A stretch of 32,141 nucleotides of DNA from Pseudomonadota bacterium (GCA_025356075.1 JANXUT010000017.1:1-32141); one strand, 5' to 3'. Counted from the first letter of the stretch, positions 1 through 7,691 are shown. Notes: generated from the letters alone by a model not told the origin. Made by a program: numbers and translations.

Positions 1-140
1 ATCCGGCCGAGCAGCTGTGCCGGCGAGCCGGCTACCAGCTCGTGGGTACGGTGCCTGGCTTCGTCCGCTCGACGAAGGGCACCTTCGACCCGACCTCGAT
101 CTACTACCGCCAACTCGGCCCGGCGGCCGTCGAAGCCTAG
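1..140 (+). CDS. GNAT-family N-acetyltransferase, C-terminal fragment (5' end outside window)
   Basis: Only the last 45 or so codons are present, read in the frame that ends at TAG 138-140. The translation contains AEQLCRRAGYQLVG, then PGF, then TSIYYRQL. This resembles the end of many GNAT acetyltransferases, where an A-x-x-L-Y-x-x-A-G-[FY]-x-x-x-G segment forms the last acetyl-CoA-binding helix and strand. The substrate cannot be read from this fragment. If the mobile element just downstream is removed, the stop codon lies only 8 nt before the GTG of the hexosaminidase gene, so the two were probably cotranscribed. A role in amino-sugar metabolism is therefore possible but is inference from position only. 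Confidence 0.6.
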   Translation, partial: PAEQLCRRAGYQLVGTVPGFVRSTKGTFDPTSIYYRQLGPAAVEA

Positions 141-275
141 CAGGCTGCTGAAAAAGGAGTTTTGATGGCCACTAACTGCCAATTCCAACAATTGAAACAG
201 CTATAAAACAAGTACTTGATGAATGAATGATCACAGAATTCATGGTTGCCAAAGCCTTTTTCAGCAGCCTGCTAG
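137..275. mobile_element. 131-bp MITE-like non-autonomous element with CTAG target duplication
   Basis: A perfect 17-bp terminal inverted repeat, CAGGCTGCTGAAAAAGG, lies at 141-157 and in inverse orientation at 255-271. Both ends are flanked by CTAG (137-140 and 272-275), which reads as a 4-bp target-site duplication. The interior is AT-rich and has no coding sequence, in sharp contrast to the surrounding high-GC DNA. Ends running into GAAAAA and a palindromic CTAG/YTAR target are reminiscent of IS5-family (IS427-group) elements, so this may be a MITE mobilised by such a transposase. The family assignment is inference. An AT-rich TATAAA at 202-207 could act as promoter material for the downstream gene, but no paired -35 is evident. 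Confidence 0.75.
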
Positions 276-282
276 GAGTCGC

Positions 283-2655
283 GTGCAGACCCTGACCCCT
301 CCGACGGACCGGCCGAGCCTTGGCCTTAGGCCGCGATTCGCCAGGCGAATCGCGGCAGCCGTGCTGCCGCTCGCCTTGATCGGTCAGAGCGGCGCGGCGC
401 TCGCCTCGGTGCCGGTCATTCCGCTACCGGCCTCGGTGACCCCTGCGGCCGGCTCGTTCCTGCTCGATCCGACCACCTCGATCGAGCTTGCGCTCCCGAT
501 CGATCCCGCCGACGACGGCAGTGCAGCCGTGGGCGGCGAGTTCGCGGCCCGCTACCTCGCGGATCTCCTTCATCGCACGCGCGGCCTCGCGCTCAAGCAG
601 CGTGGCGCGACCCACGCGGGGGCGGGCGCGATCCTCTTCGAGCGCGCGGCGGGCCTGCCGCCCGAGGGCTATACGCTCACCGTGGACCCGAAGCGCGTCA
701 CGGTCGCCGCGAGCACCGCGGCCGGATTCTTCTACGGCGCGGTCACGCTCGGGCAGCTCGTGCCGCCGGGGCGGGGGCCGACCCGCATCACGGCGCTTCG
801 CATCGTCGATCAGCCGGTCTACGCCTGGCGCGGCCTCATGCTCGATTCCGCGCGGCACTACCAGTCGCCCGAATTCATCAAGCGCCTCCTCGATGCGATG
901 GCGCTCCATAAGCTCAACGTTCTCCACTGGCACCTGACCGACGACCAGGGCTGGCGGCTCGAGATCAAGCGCTACCCGAAGCTGACGTCGGTCGGTGCGT
1001 ACCGCGTGCCCGCCGGGCGCGCGGCGCAGGCCGACATCGATCCGGCGACGCGGGCGCCGAGGCTCTACGGTGGCTTCTATAGCCAGGTGACCGTGCGCGA
1101 CATCGTCGCCTACGCGAGCGCCCGGCATATCACGATCATCCCGGAAATCGAGATGCCCGGGCACGCCTCGGCCGCGCTCGCCGCCTATCCCGAGTTCGGC
1201 GTCGCGCCGACGCGCTTGGCCTCGGTGCCGGCGGACTGGGGCATCTACTCGCATGTCTACGACGTCGGCGAGGCGACCTGCGAGTTCCTCCAGAACGTCC
1301 TCGCCGAGGTCATCGAGCTCTTCCCCGGCCGCTACGTGCACATCGGCGGCGATGAGGTCGTCATTTCCGAGTGGCAGAACTCGGCGTCCGTGAAGGCGCG
1401 GGTTGCGGAGCTCGGGCTCGCCGACCCGAAGGCGTTGCACGGCTACCTCGTGCAGCGCATGGGTCGTTTCCTCGGCGCGCGCGGCCGGCGGCTGGTCGGC
1501 TGGGACGAGATCATCGAGCCGGGACTTGCGACCGATGCGACGGTCATCTCCTGGCGCGGCATCGAGGGCGCCCGCGCCGCCGCCAGGCGTGGCAACGACA
1601 CGGTGCTCTCGCCGTGGCCGACGCTCTACTTCGATTTCCGCTCGAGCGGCGCGGCCGATGAGCCGCCCGGTCGCGTATCGCTCGCGCCCCTCGCGGGCGT
1701 CTACGCATTCAACCCGGAGCCGAGCGGCCTGAGCGCGGAGGAGGCGAAGCACGTGCTCGGCCTGCAGGCGAACGTGTGGACCGAGCACATCAGGCTCGAT
1801 GAGCGCGTCGGCAACGCGACCTTCCCGCGCGCGGCGGCGGTGGCCGAAGTCGGTTGGACGCCGCTGGCCGCGCGCGACTGGCGCGACTTCCTCGGCCGGC
1901 TGCCGGGGGCGTTTCGTGCCTACCGCCGGCTCGGAGTGCCGTACTCGGACGCCGACTTCGCAGTGCGCGCGACGCGCCACTACGACCGCGCCGCGGGCGC
2001 GGTCACGGTCGAGCTTGCGACGGAATCGGGGAGCGGCGAGATCCGCTACACGCTCGACGGGCGGGAGCCGGGCGCCGCATCCCCGCGCTACGCCGGCGCG
2101 TTGAGCCTTGCCGCGCCGGCCGAGCTGAAAGCCACGAGCTTCGCCGCGGGCGAGGCGCTCGCGAAGACCCGCGACTACCGGCTCGATGCGACCGACGCCC
2201 ACCGTCGCTCGAGCCACGCGCTCGAGCTCTGCACGGACCGGATCCGCCTGGCGCTCGAAGTCGATGCGCCGAGCACCGAAGCCCGCCCGGTCGTGCGCTT
2301 TGACATCATGGAGCCGTGCTGGATCTACCGCGGCGTCGAACTTGGCAGCCCGACGACTCTCAACGCGGCGGTGGGCCCGGTGCCGTACAACTACCAGATA
2401 GGGGACGATGCCAAGAAGATCCGCGTCGGCGATGCGCGCTCACCGGAAGGCGAGCTCGAGGTCAGGCTCGATGGTTGCGAGGGCGAGCTGCTCGTGACGC
2501 TGCGGCTTGCGCCGGCCGCGAACCGCCTAGGGGTCACGCGCCTGCCCGCGGTCGCGCTACCCGCGCGGGCGGGGGCCCACGACCTGTGCTTCCGGTTCGC
2601 GCGACCCGGACTCGACCCGATGTGGGCACTCGACTGGGTCGAGGTGTCGGAGTGA
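283..2655 (+). CDS. Exported beta-N-acetylhexosaminidase (glycoside hydrolase family 20)
   Basis: This enzyme hydrolyses terminal beta-linked GlcNAc (or GalNAc) from chitooligosaccharides or glycans, probably in the periplasm or outside the cell. The N-terminus has an RR-containing n-region and a hydrophobic stretch ending in an ALA-type cleavage site, which indicates a signal peptide. The GH20 substrate-assisted domain spans about residues 35-175 and the catalytic barrel about 178-530. HWHLTDDQGWR and HIGGDEV are recognisable, with the catalytic pair at Asp357-Glu358. A CHB_HEX_C-like module (IRYTLDGREP, about 565-645) and a further beta-rich tail follow. I chose GTG 283, preceded by TAGGAG at 273-278, which restores a junction with the upstream gene. 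The in-frame ATG at 223 lies inside the mobile element and adds residues ahead of the signal peptide. The next gene starts 7 nt after the stop. Confidence 0.92.
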   Translation: MQTLTPPTDRPSLGLRPRFARRIAAAVLPLALIGQSGAALASVPVIPLPASVTPAAGSFLLDPTTSIELALPIDPADDGSAAVGGEFAARYLADLLHRTRGLALKQRGATHAGAGAILFERAAGLPPEGYTLTVDPKRVTVAASTAAGFFYGAVTLGQLVPPGRGPTRITALRIVDQPVYAWRGLMLDSARHYQSPEFIKRLLDAMALHKLNVLHWHLTDDQGWRLEIKRYPKLTSVGAYRVPAGRAAQADIDPATRAPRLYGGFYSQVTVRDIVAYASARHITIIPEIEMPGHASAALAAYPEFGVAPTRLASVPADWGIYSHVYDVGEATCEFLQNVLAEVIELFPGRYVHIGGDEVVISEWQNSASVKARVAELGLADPKALHGYLVQRMGRFLGARGRRLVGWDEIIEPGLATDATVISWRGIEGARAAARRGNDTVLSPWPTLYFDFRSSGAADEPPGRVSLAPLAGVYAFNPEPSGLSAEEAKHVLGLQANVWTEHIRLDERVGNATFPRAAAVAEVGWTPLAARDWRDFLGRLPGAFRAYRRLGVPYSDADFAVRATRHYDRAAGAVTVELATESGSGEIRYTLDGREPGAASPRYAGALSLAAPAELKATSFAAGEALAKTRDYRLDATDAHRRSSHALELCTDRIRLALEVDAPSTEARPVVRFDIMEPCWIYRGVELGSPTTLNAAVGPVPYNYQIGDDAKKIRVGDARSPEGELEVRLDGCEGELLVTLRLAPAANRLGVTRLPAVALPARAGAHDLCFRFARPGLDPMWALDWVEVSE

Positions 2656-2662
2656 GGCACCC

Positions 2663-5203
2663 GTGACGGCACCGCTCGTCCTGCTCGCTCCGTTCGACGG
2701 CTGGTGCGATGCGCTCGAGCGCGCGCCCGACGAGGTATTCGCCTCCGGAATGATGGGCGAGGGCATCACGATCGACCCGACGAGCGCGACGCTGCTCGCG
2801 CCGTGCGATGGTGAAATCGTCTCGGTCCCGGCGTCGCGCCACGCGGTGACGCTTAAGACCCCCTGCGGCGTCGAGGTCCTGATCCACGTCGGCATCGACA
2901 CCGTGCGCCTCGGGGGCGCCGGCTTCACGGCCCACGTCGCGGCGGGCGAACGCGTTGCCGCCGGTGACCGGCTCCTCAGCCTCGACCTTGCGCGCGTCGT
3001 CCGCGGCGCGCGGAGCCTCGTGACCCCGATCGTTGTCACCGCCTCGGCCGGGCGCACGATCAGTGCGCGCCACGGTCAGGGACCTATCCGCGCGGGCGAG
3101 CCGCTCCTGACGCTCGGGCCACGGACGGCGATCGTGGCAGCGACGGCGACCGCGGAGGGCGCGGCGCCCGCGACCGTCGAGGAGCGGCACAGGATCGCGC
3201 TCGCGCACGGACTGCACGCGCGTCCGGCGGCGCTCATCGCGCAGGCGCTCAAGGGCCTCGAGGCGGAGGTCCACATAGCGCGAGGCTCGCGCAGCGCGAA
3301 CCCCCGCAGCATCGTCGCGCTGATGGCGCTTGGCGTTCGCGCCGGGGATGAGATCCGGGTGACGGCGGGTGGCCGCGAGGCGCGGGCGGCGCTCGGCGCG
3401 CTTCGCCGGGCGCTCGAGCTCGCGCTCGAGCAGGAAGGTCGGGTGGTGCACGCTCCGACCCCGCCGCCGCCCGGCACCGCCGCGGTCGCGCCGGCTTCAG
3501 GCGATGCGACGACGCTCGCAGGAGTCGTCGCCGTCGCCGGCTTTGCGGTCGGTCGCGCGGCGCGCCTTGAGCGCCCGGTCATCGAGGTGCGCGAGGCCGG
3601 CGCCGGCGAGACGCACGAGCGCGCCGAGCTCGACCGCGCCCGCTCGCTCGTCGCCGCGCGCCTGCGGCGCCTCGCCGATGTCGGCGGCGGCGCGCGTCGC
3701 GACATCGTTGCGGCCCACCTTGAGTTCCTCGACGACCCCGAGCTTGACCGCGCGGCGCGGCGCGCGATGGACGCCGGCAAGAGCGCGGGCTACGCGTGGC
3801 GCGCGGCGGTGCAGGCCTCGATCGCCGAGCTCGACCGGCTCGACGATGCGCGGCTCCGGGAGCGCATCGACGATCTCAGGGACATCGAGTCGCACGTGCT
3901 GCTCGCGCTCAAGGGCGAGGCGCGGCCGATGAAGGTGGCGCTGCCGGAGGGCGCGGTGCTGATCGCGGAGGACCTGCTGCCCTCGGAACTTGTCGCGCTC
4001 GACGCTACGCGGCTGCGCGCGATCTGCCTCGCCGCGGGCGGCGCCACCTCGCACGTCGCGATCTTAGCGGCGGCGATGGACGTGCCGATGCTGATCGGGC
4101 TTGGAGCTCGGCTCGCGACGGTCGCCAATGGCGCGGCGCTCATCGTCGATGCGGAGCGCGGCCGGCTCGAGCTCGCGCCGGATGCCGCCGCACTCGAGCG
4201 CGCCGGGGCCGAGGTTGCGAGGCGCACCACGGCCGCGGGCGCCGCACGCGCCGCCGCGCAGGCCGAGTGCCGGACCCGGGATGGCAGCCGCATCGAGGTG
4301 TTCGCGAACCTGGGGAGCGAGGCCGACGCCCTCGCCGCGGTCGCGCAGGGGGCGGAGGGCTGCGGGCTTTTAAGGACCGAGTTCCTGTTCCTCGAGCGCA
4401 CGCAGCCGCCCGACGAGGCCGAGCAGCGCAGCGCCTACCAGGCGATCGCGACGGCGCTCGGCGGCCGGCCGCTGGTGCTGAGGCTCATCGATGTCGGCGG
4501 CGACAAGCCGCTCGCGTACCTGCCGCTGCCGGCGGAGGACAATCCCGCGCTCGGGCTTAGGGGCATCCGCACCGGGCTCGCGCGCCCGGACCTCCTGCGC
4601 ACGCAGTTGCGCGCGGCGCTCAGCGTCGAGCCGGCGGCATCGCTGCGCCTGCTCGTGCCGATGGTGACGGAGGCCGCCGAGCTCATCGCGGTGCGCGCGC
4701 TCATCACCGAGATCGCCGCTGAGCTCGGGCGCCGGGCCCCCGTTGCGCTCGGCGCGATGATCGAGACGCCGGCGGCGGCCGCGACCGTGGCACAGCTTGC
4801 TCCCTGGGTCGATTTCTTCTCGATCGGCAGCAACGACCTCAGCCAATACACGCTCGCGATGGATCGCGGCCACGCGGATCTTGCCGGGCGCATCGATGCG
4901 CTGCATCCGGCGGTGCTCGCGCTCATCGCGCTCGCCGCGAGCGCGGCCCGCGCGGCCGGGAAGCCGCTCGCGGTCTGCGGCGGCATGGCCGCGGATCCCC
5001 TCGCGGTGCCGGTGCTGCTCGGGCTCGGCGTCGATGAGCTCTCGGTCGTGCCGGCGCGGGTGCCCGCGACCAAGGCGAGCGTCGCGAGCCTCGAGCTTGG
5101 GCGCTGCCGCGCGCTCGCCGGCGAGCTCCTCGGCCTCGCGAGCGCCGCGGCGGTGCGCACGCGCATCGTTGCGTGGCTGCAGCCTGGCGGCGGCGGAGGT
5201 TAG
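2663..5203 (+). CDS. Fused PTS phosphocarrier EIIA(Glc-type)-HPr-enzyme I
   Basis: One 846-residue polypeptide carries the cytoplasmic phosphorelay. It runs from PEP to enzyme I, to HPr, to EIIA, and then to the EIIB of the next gene. The EIIA(Glc-like) domain spans about residues 1-150, with its phospho-histidine in LIHVGID (His75). The HPr domain spans about 172-255, with GLHARPA (His185). Enzyme I occupies about 285-840 and has the phospho-His motif GGATSHVAI (His464), RTEFLFLER, IGSNDLSQYT and the active-site cysteine in VCGGMAADP (Cys772). All three histidines and the cysteine are present, so the chain looks functional. The domain order matches NagF-type proteins known from GlcNAc loci of proteobacteria; FruB-type fusions are the main alternative, but the neighbours favour GlcNAc. 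The start is GTG 2663, with TGAGG overlapping the upstream stop. Confidence 0.93.
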   Translation: MTAPLVLLAPFDGWCDALERAPDEVFASGMMGEGITIDPTSATLLAPCDGEIVSVPASRHAVTLKTPCGVEVLIHVGIDTVRLGGAGFTAHVAAGERVAAGDRLLSLDLARVVRGARSLVTPIVVTASAGRTISARHGQGPIRAGEPLLTLGPRTAIVAATATAEGAAPATVEERHRIALAHGLHARPAALIAQALKGLEAEVHIARGSRSANPRSIVALMALGVRAGDEIRVTAGGREARAALGALRRALELALEQEGRVVHAPTPPPPGTAAVAPASGDATTLAGVVAVAGFAVGRAARLERPVIEVREAGAGETHERAELDRARSLVAARLRRLADVGGGARRDIVAAHLEFLDDPELDRAARRAMDAGKSAGYAWRAAVQASIAELDRLDDARLRERIDDLRDIESHVLLALKGEARPMKVALPEGAVLIAEDLLPSELVALDATRLRAICLAAGGATSHVAILAAAMDVPMLIGLGARLATVANGAALIVDAERGRLELAPDAAALERAGAEVARRTTAAGAARAAAQAECRTRDGSRIEVFANLGSEADALAAVAQGAEGCGLLRTEFLFLERTQPPDEAEQRSAYQAIATALGGRPLVLRLIDVGGDKPLAYLPLPAEDNPALGLRGIRTGLARPDLLRTQLRAALSVEPAASLRLLVPMVTEAAELIAVRALITEIAAELGRRAPVALGAMIETPAAAATVAQLAPWVDFFSIGSNDLSQYTLAMDRGHADLAGRIDALHPAVLALIALAASAARAAGKPLAVCGGMAADPLAVPVLLGLGVDELSVVPARVPATKASVASLELGRCRALAGELLGLASAAAVRTRIVAWLQPGGGGG

Positions 5204-5207
5204 GTCG

Positions 5208-6965
5208 ATGGCACCGATCTTCGAGGGATTCCAGAAGCTTGGCCGCGCGCTGATGCTGCCGATCGCGGTGCTGCCGGTCGCGGGGCTCCTGTTGCGGCTG
5301 GGCCAGCCGGACCTCCTCGGCATCGAGGTGCTGGCGGCGGCGGGAGCGGCGATCTTCGCGAACTTAGGGCTCGTGTTCGCGGTCGGCGTCGCGGTCGGGC
5401 TCGCGCGCGAGAACCACGGCGCGGCCGGTCTTGCCGGCCTCGTCGGGTTCCTGGTCGCGACGAAGGGCGCGGAGGCGCTCCTCAAGGTGCCGGCCGAGGT
5501 GAGCGCGGGCCTCGCGAGCGCCGCGGCGGATCTCGCGCGTGGCGCCTGGCGCACGCAGCAGCTCGACCGGCTCAGCATGCCGGTTGGCGTCCTGTCGGGA
5601 CTCATCGCCGGTGCCGCCTACAACCGCTTCAGCGAGATTGAACTGCCGAGCTACCTCGCCTTCTTCGGCGGCCGGCGCTTCGTGCCAATTGCGACGGGGT
5701 GCATCGGCATCCTCGTCGCGCTCGCCTTCGGGCTCGGCTGGCCCGTGCTCGCGGGCGGCATGGATGAGTTGAGCCGCGCGATCCTGGGGTCCGGTTCGTG
5801 GGGCCTGTTCGCGTACGGCGTCCTCAACCGCGCGCTCATTATCACGGGCCTCCACCACATCCTCAACAACCTCGCCTGGTTCTTCCTCGGCAACTACCAC
5901 GGCGTGACGGGCGACCTGAAGCGCTTCTTCGCCGGCGACCCGCACGCGGGCGCATTCATGAGTGGGTTCTTCCCGGTGATGATGTTCGGCCTCCCCGGGG
6001 CGTGCCTCGCGATGTACCGCGCGGCGCGGCCGGAGCGGCGTCGCCTCGTCGGCGGGCTGCTGCTCTCGATCGGGCTCACCTCGTTCCTGACGGGCGTCAC
6101 CGAGCCGATCGAGTTCACGTTCATGTTCCTGGCGCCGCTCCTCTACGCGGTGCATGCGCTCCTCACGGGGCTCTCGATGGTGCTGATGGATGCGGCCGGC
6201 ATCCACCTCGGCTTCAGCTTCTCGGCGGGACTCTTTGACTACGTGCTCAATTTCTCGCGCGCGACGCATCCGCTGTGGCTCCTGCCGATCGGCGTCGGTT
6301 ACTTCGGGATCTACTACGGGCTCTTCCGCTACTTCATCGCGCGCTTCAACCTCGCGACGCCTGGACGCGAGGCGACGGCGGCTGCCGGCGCCGACGTCGC
6401 GGCGGCGGCAACGGCTGGCGAGCGCGAGCAGCGGGCGGATGCGCTCGTCGCGGCGCTCGGCGGCGCGTCCAATCTGACGAGCATCGATGCGTGCACGACG
6501 CGCCTGCGGCTTGTCGTCGTCGACGGCGCCCGCGTCGATGCGCCAGCGCTCGCCGCGCTCGGCGCCCGCGGCGTGGTGCGACCGTCCGCGACGGCCGTGC
6601 AAGTCGTGCTCGGGCCGATCGCGGATCAGGTGGCGGGCGAGATGCGCAGACGCCTGCGGCTGTCCGCTGTCCCAGCGGAGTCGGCGCCGGCGGCGGCAGC
6701 CGTTGCACCTGCGACGGCGGTATCGGCCGCGCCATTCCTCGCCGCGCTCGGCGGCGCCGGAAACGTGGGCGCGGTCAGCGCGGCGGCCGGGCGCCTGCTG
6801 GTCGAGCTCAAGGATCCCGGCATGCTCGACCGGGCGGCGCTCGCCGGGCTCGGCGTGCGCGGCATCGCGCTCCCGACGACCGGCAGCGCTCAGTTCATTC
6901 TCGGGACGATGGCGGAGCCGACGGCCGCGGCGCTCGCGGCGGCCCGGGCGGACTCGGCGCGCTAG
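5208..6965 (+). CDS. nagE: PTS N-acetylglucosamine permease EIICB with a second, cysteine-less EIIB-like domain
   Basis: This inner-membrane permease imports GlcNAc and phosphorylates it to GlcNAc-6-phosphate. It begins MAPIFEGFQKLGRALMLPIAVLP, a typical start of glucose/GlcNAc EIIC domains. Residues about 10-385 form the multi-spanning EIIC, including the GVTEPIEF loop (GTEPIE-type sugar-binding motif). EIIB follows at about 405-490 with its phosphocysteine in IDACTTRLRL (Cys429). After an Ala-rich linker, residues about 505-580 repeat the EIIB pattern (LGGAGN, then GRLLVEL, then the LG-RG segment). The position equivalent to Cys429 is Ala526, so this copy cannot be phosphorylated in the usual way. 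EIIA is not here; it is supplied by the upstream fusion protein. GGAGG at 5195-5199 sits 8 nt before the ATG, and the upstream gene stops 4 nt before it. The GlcNAc rather than glucose assignment rests mainly on context. Confidence 0.88.
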   Translation: MAPIFEGFQKLGRALMLPIAVLPVAGLLLRLGQPDLLGIEVLAAAGAAIFANLGLVFAVGVAVGLARENHGAAGLAGLVGFLVATKGAEALLKVPAEVSAGLASAAADLARGAWRTQQLDRLSMPVGVLSGLIAGAAYNRFSEIELPSYLAFFGGRRFVPIATGCIGILVALAFGLGWPVLAGGMDELSRAILGSGSWGLFAYGVLNRALIITGLHHILNNLAWFFLGNYHGVTGDLKRFFAGDPHAGAFMSGFFPVMMFGLPGACLAMYRAARPERRRLVGGLLLSIGLTSFLTGVTEPIEFTFMFLAPLLYAVHALLTGLSMVLMDAAGIHLGFSFSAGLFDYVLNFSRATHPLWLLPIGVGYFGIYYGLFRYFIARFNLATPGREATAAAGADVAAAATAGEREQRADALVAALGGASNLTSIDACTTRLRLVVVDGARVDAPALAALGARGVVRPSATAVQVVLGPIADQVAGEMRRRLRLSAVPAESAPAAAAVAPATAVSAAPFLAALGGAGNVGAVSAAAGRLLVELKDPGMLDRAALAGLGVRGIALPTTGSAQFILGTMAEPTAAALAAARADSAR

Positions 6966-6998
6966 GCCCCTTCAGGGGGGGGCGCGTCGCGACGCGAG

Positions 6999-7346
6999 TC
7001 AGCGGGCAAAGCGCTCCCAGGCCGCCTGGCGCGAAATGCCAAGGGCGCCGCCGATCGCTCGCCAGCTCGCGCCGCGCCTGCGCAGCGCGCCCACCTGGCT
7101 CTTGAGGTGCCTGCGGCTCGCCTCGACGGCGGTTGCCGCGGGCCGTAGCGACCCGAGCAGTTGCTCGTTCGACATTGTGTCCCAGCCCGCGAACTGCTCG
7201 GGCGTAGCCTCCACGATGTTGTTGCAGATCGCGATGCAGCCATCGCAGATGCGCGCGGTCGGGCCGCCGACGAGGCGCGCCACCTGCGATTCCCTCTTGC
7301 CGCAGAACGAACAGGTGAGGCCGGCCTGCTTCGTAGAAACCCCCAT
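6999..7346 (-). CDS. Small protein: ClpX-type C4 zinc finger fused to a helix-turn-helix
   Basis: This is a 115-residue protein. Residues 12-37 hold two CxxC pairs (Cys12, Cys15, Cys34, Cys37) in a context very like the N-terminal zinc-binding domain of ClpX: CSFCGK, then GP, then ICDGCIAICNNI. In ClpX this domain dimerises and docks adaptors and substrates. No AAA+ domain follows. Residues about 55-80 are helical, and the C-terminal 35 residues (LRRRGASWRAIGGALGISRQAAWERF) look like a helix-turn-helix. The protein could be a small DNA-binding regulator or a ClpX-adaptor mimic; both are inference. A GAGGGT ribosome-binding site lies just upstream of the ATG on the minus strand. The gene is convergent with the permease gene (33-bp gap) and divergent from the cytochrome-porin gene. 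Confidence 0.8.
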   Translation of the reverse strand: MGVSTKQAGLTCSFCGKRESQVARLVGGPTARICDGCIAICNNIVEATPEQFAGWDTMSNEQLLGSLRPAATAVEASRRHLKSQVGALRRRGASWRAIGGALGISRQAAWERFAR

Positions 7347-7465
7347 GGCACCCTCGCGATTTGTCAGGCTGTCCTTGACACTGTGCGGTGAGCGTGGCGG
7401 CTAGTCAACGACTCGCGTACGGCGGCCAACGGCGGGCGATCGGGTGCACGAGTTGCGCAACGATC

Positions 7466-7491
7466 GCGATCGCTGCGATCGCCGCGATCGC
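7466..7491. repeat. Three GCGATCGC octamers in 9-bp period
   Basis: Palindromic GCGATCGC occurs at 7466-7473, 7475-7482 and 7484-7491, separated by single bases. Each copy includes a GATC. This could be a local tandem duplication, a cluster of protein-binding or methylation sites, or chance in GC-rich DNA. Confidence 0.6.
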
Positions 7492-7670
7492 CGCGAATGC
7501 GGAGCCCCGTACGCGCGGCTCCGGGCCGTCCAGGCGCGCTATCGCTCCGCGGATCGTGATCGGGCGCGCCGCGTCGGCCGCGAATCATTGGATTGTGCGA
7601 ATCGTGAACCGGCGCTCGATTTGAAGGTACTCACCGCGCCTGCGCGGGCGCTCGCAGCGCCGCTATGAAT

Positions 7671-7691
7671 TCGTCAAGGGTCTCTTGACGA
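7671..7691. promoter_or_regulatory. Candidate operator: interrupted palindrome upstream of the cytochrome-porin gene
   Basis: The arms TCGTCAAG (7671-7678) and CTTGACGA (7684-7691) are perfect 8-bp inverted repeats with a 5-bp spacer. The site lies about 148 bp before the ATG of the cytochrome-porin gene and directly next to a TATGAAT that could be a -10. The geometry suits a dimeric regulator. It could instead form an RNA hairpin, but no T-tract follows, so an intrinsic terminator is unlikely. Confidence 0.4.

Noticed and set aside
223-282. Upstream ATG at 223 as start of the hexosaminidase
   Set aside because: It lies inside the MITE, has no ribosome-binding site and adds residues ahead of a good signal peptide. 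GTG 283 with TAGGAG fits the reconstructed junction.
424-2217. Long minus-strand open frame opposite the hexosaminidase
   Set aside because: It is a GC-rich antisense shadow: the translation is dominated by Arg/Ala/Val/Asp with no recognisable domain, and the plus strand carries a clear GH20 enzyme.
7375-7403. TTGACA at 7375-7380 as the -35 of a plus-strand promoter
   Set aside because: The sequence 17 bp downstream (CGGCTA) is a poor -10 and the downstream gene is more than 400 bp away.
7388-7668. Two overlapping small plus-strand open frames in the divergent intergenic region
   Set aside because: They run through the GCGATCGC repeats (giving an Ile-Ala-Ala repeat), lack ribosome-binding sites and show no family features.
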